A DNA stretch of 64,000 nt. Origin: Marisa cornuarietis. Taxonomy: Eukaryota; Mollusca; Gastropoda; Architaenioglossa; Ampullariidae. Below the pieces are notes generated by a model. That model ran no database searches. It was not told the origin of the DNA and saw only the letters and a list, made by a program, of their open reading frames with translations. Location of the stretch: NCBI GenBank assembly GCA_004794655.1, contig SMMW01000622.1, positions 9,800,501 to 9,864,500 on the forward strand, written 5' to 3'. This document shows positions 62,432 to 64,000 of the stretch, one piece after another (the stretch's first letter is position 1; every line of letters starts with the position of its first letter). Made by a program: the position numbers and the translations under genes.

Positions 62432-64000
62432 TGACCGACAAGAGAGGAGAGGAGGTAGAAGACTGGCAGATAGAAAACAGACTGATGCTGCTGAATGAAC
62501 CAGATGATCCGCCAACATACTTCTCCAGAAGATGGCTCACCACATCTACCCCAGACCTTGCTTTTGCCACCGGAGACCTCACAAAAAAAGCTAGAAGAGA
62601 TGTTCTGAGCCAGCTAGGTGGAAGTGACCACAAACCAGTTAAAATCAGTATTGAAACAGATGAGGAATCTCAAGACCCCAAACTGTTTCCAAGGTGGAAC
62701 TACAAGAAGGCCGACTGGGAGATGTATGCCTCTCTGACTGATGTATACACCAAAAACAGCAACAAGAAAGACCGCAAAATCAACAGACTAGTCAAGGACT
62801 TGAACAGGGCCATCCTAAAAGCCGCCCAAGAAGCCATACCTCGAGGTGCAAGACGAAATTACAGACCCTACTGGACAGAAAAGTTGCAGAATTTAGAGAA
62901 CATCGTACAAAAGGCCAGAGAAGAAGTGGAAAGCAACCCCTGCAATGAAAACAACATTACCTTGAAAGCTGCCACTGCTAAATACAGAAAGACATATCTG
63001 CAGGCTGCAAGGAAAAGCTGGAGGGAGAAAACAGAGCAACTCAATTTGGATAAAGATGGACAAAAGCTCTGGAAATTAACAAAAACAATGAATGATGAAT
63101 GTACCAGAGGAGCCCCAGTCGTCATTGAGCACAATCAAGAAATATACTCGGGAAGAAAGGCAGCAAACATCTTCATAGATAAATATGAAGATTTCAGTAA
63201 CATCACTGTGCCACCAGAACGAAAAGAACAAATACGACTGGAGACCAAAAACCAAGAAGAAGAAGAAGAAGAGAAAGAAGTAGACGAAGTAATGACAAAA
63301 CCCTTTTCCATGCAGGAGCCACAAGAAGCACTGAAAGCGCTGAAAGGAAAAAAGTCACCAGGGCCAGATAAGTTCACGAATGAAATGCTCTTGCATCTTG
63401 GCTCCAGAGCCAAATCAGTCTTGTTAGACACCTTCAACAACAGCTGGAAAAGTGGACATGTACCACAAATTTGGCGCGAAGCAGAGATGGTACCAATCCA
63501 TAAGAGAGGAAAAGATCGAAAGAAAGTCGAAAGCTATAGGCCCATCAGCCTCACCAGCTGCATGGGAAAGCTAATGGAAAGACTGATCAATACTCGGCTC
63601 AAATGGTACATGGAAAAGAATGAAGTCTTTGCACCACAGCAGGCTGGCTTCAGAGAAAATAGGTCTACCGAAGATCAAGTGACCTACATTGCACAGAAGG
63701 TAGAAGACGGATTTCAGGAGAAGAAAATCACCCTAGCAGTGTGGGTTGATATGGAACGAGCCTTTGATCGAGTGTGGAAGGATGGACTGAGATTGAAGCT
63801 CCGTCAGTGTGGCGTGGCAGGATCCATGCTTAAATGGATAGAAGAGTACCTGCACAACAGGCAAGCCAGAGTACACCTCAGTGGGCAGTACAGCAGGAAA
63901 AAAGTACTGCGGGATGGCGTTCCACAGGGCGGAGTTCTCTCCCCTACATTATTCCTCATCTTTATCAATGACATTGTTCGAGATCTCCCGAAAAATGTCT
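62431..64000 (+). CDS. I/Jockey-like LINE, rest of endonuclease, linker and RT (open to the window end)
   Basis: By my reading this frame is open for 523 codons without a stop up to base 64000. It carries PPTYFSRRW...PDLAFATGDL and LGGSDHKPVKI (catalytic Asp-His of the endonuclease), a basic linker with RPYWTEKLQNLEN, then RT motifs LKGKKSPGPDKFTNEML, ESYRPISLTSCMGKLMERL, PQQAGFRENRSTEDQV, VWVDMERAFDRVWKDGL (motif A) and DGVPQGGVLSPTLFLIFIND (motif B). The catalytic YADD box and everything after it lie beyond the window. A run of Glu (EEEEEEKE, about 63.25 kb) sits in the linker. Confidence 0.88.
   Translation, partial: MTDKRGEEVEDWQIENRLMLLNEPDDPPTYFSRRWLTTSTPDLAFATGDLTKKARRDVLSQLGGSDHKPVKISIETDEESQDPKLFPRWNYKKADWEMYASLTDVYTKNSNKKDRKINRLVKDLNRAILKAAQEAIPRGARRNYRPYWTEKLQNLENIVQKAREEVESNPCNENNITLKAATAKYRKTYLQAARKSWREKTEQLNLDKDGQKLWKLTKTMNDECTRGAPVVIEHNQEIYSGRKAANIFIDKYEDFSNITVPPERKEQIRLETKNQEEEEEEKEVDEVMTKPFSMQEPQEALKALKGKKSPGPDKFTNEMLLHLGSRAKSVLLDTFNNSWKSGHVPQIWREAEMVPIHKRGKDRKKVESYRPISLTSCMGKLMERLINTRLKWYMEKNEVFAPQQAGFRENRSTEDQVTYIAQKVEDGFQEKKITLAVWVDMERAFDRVWKDGLRLKLRQCGVAGSMLKWIEEYLHNRQARVHLSGQYSRKKVLRDGVPQGGVLSPTLFLIFINDIVRDLPKNV

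Larger units (their letters stand above)
61146..64000 (+). mobile_element. I/Jockey-like LINE with long 5' region, continues beyond the window
   Basis: A GC-richer 5' region of roughly 550-850 bp precedes an endonuclease-RT coding sequence that runs off the window edge. Truncation at the start is not evident, so this may be a complete 5' end. One frameshift at about 62430 splits the endonuclease. The RNase H/C-terminal fragment at 46.1-47.3 kb could belong to the same or a related family. Confidence 0.85.

Overview
The window looks like nuclear DNA from a metazoan. A spiralian, most likely a gastropod mollusc, is my best guess, and that is inference rather than proof. The reasons are an AT-rich background with long CA/GT and trinucleotide microsatellites, no bacterial-style gene packing, four different groups of non-LTR retrotransposon (RTE-like, L1/Tx1-like, CR1/L2-like and I/Jockey-like), tRNA-derived SINEs, and a tandem family of membrane UDP-glycosyltransferases with uninterrupted coding sequence. 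I found no rRNA gene, functional tRNA gene or CRISPR array.

The host genes are one UDP-glucuronosyl/glycosyltransferase (UGT) cluster, all on the minus strand: intact UGT-1 (3890-5404), intact UGT-2 (12690-14216), pseudogene UGT-psi1 (35527-36290, 763-bp internal deletion), pseudogene UGT-psi2 (43760-44369, only the N-terminal ~40 percent left) and intact UGT-3 (52592-54118). The three intact proteins have a signal peptide, the catalytic His/Asp pair, the UGT signature, one C-terminal membrane span and a KxKxx ER-retrieval tail. They should be type I ER-membrane enzymes with a lumenal active site that conjugate small lipophilic molecules. No intron interrupts these ORFs, but a conserved splice acceptor just before the ATG in four loci suggests a separate 5' non-coding exon.

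The spacers are repeat units copied along with the genes. A 3.0-3.7 kb segmental duplication (34318-37317 and 51509-55182) carries UGT-psi1 and UGT-3. Other upstream blocks recur at 19.7-22.6, 25.8-26.3, 27.3-27.9, 41.1-43.7, 45.3-48.6 and 60.7-61.1 kb. They contain conserved 5' splice-site-like motifs and an antioxidant-response-like/E-box module.

Retroelements interrupt this array: a CR1/L2 3' end (5.9-6.8 kb), an almost complete L1/Tx1-like LINE (14.7-18.7), an antisense relative (20.3-21.4), a near-complete RTE-like LINE (22.58-25.76) with an identifiable empty site elsewhere in the window, a second RTE-like LINE on the minus strand (28.9-31.4), a decayed Tx1 copy (37.6-38.6), an I-like RNase H fragment (46.1-47.3), a 51-bp RTE stub (47.69-47.74), a CR1/L2 element truncated at its 3' side (55.2-57.6), an antisense Tx1 fragment holding a SINE (58.0-59.4), and an I/Jockey-like LINE running off the window (61.2-64.0). 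A THAP-type zinc-finger exon (48.8-49.1) with a derived copy at 57.8 kb and a ~320-bp inverted repeat pair (49.05/51.50) mark a possible DNA transposon. The remaining intervals contain no gene that I can support.
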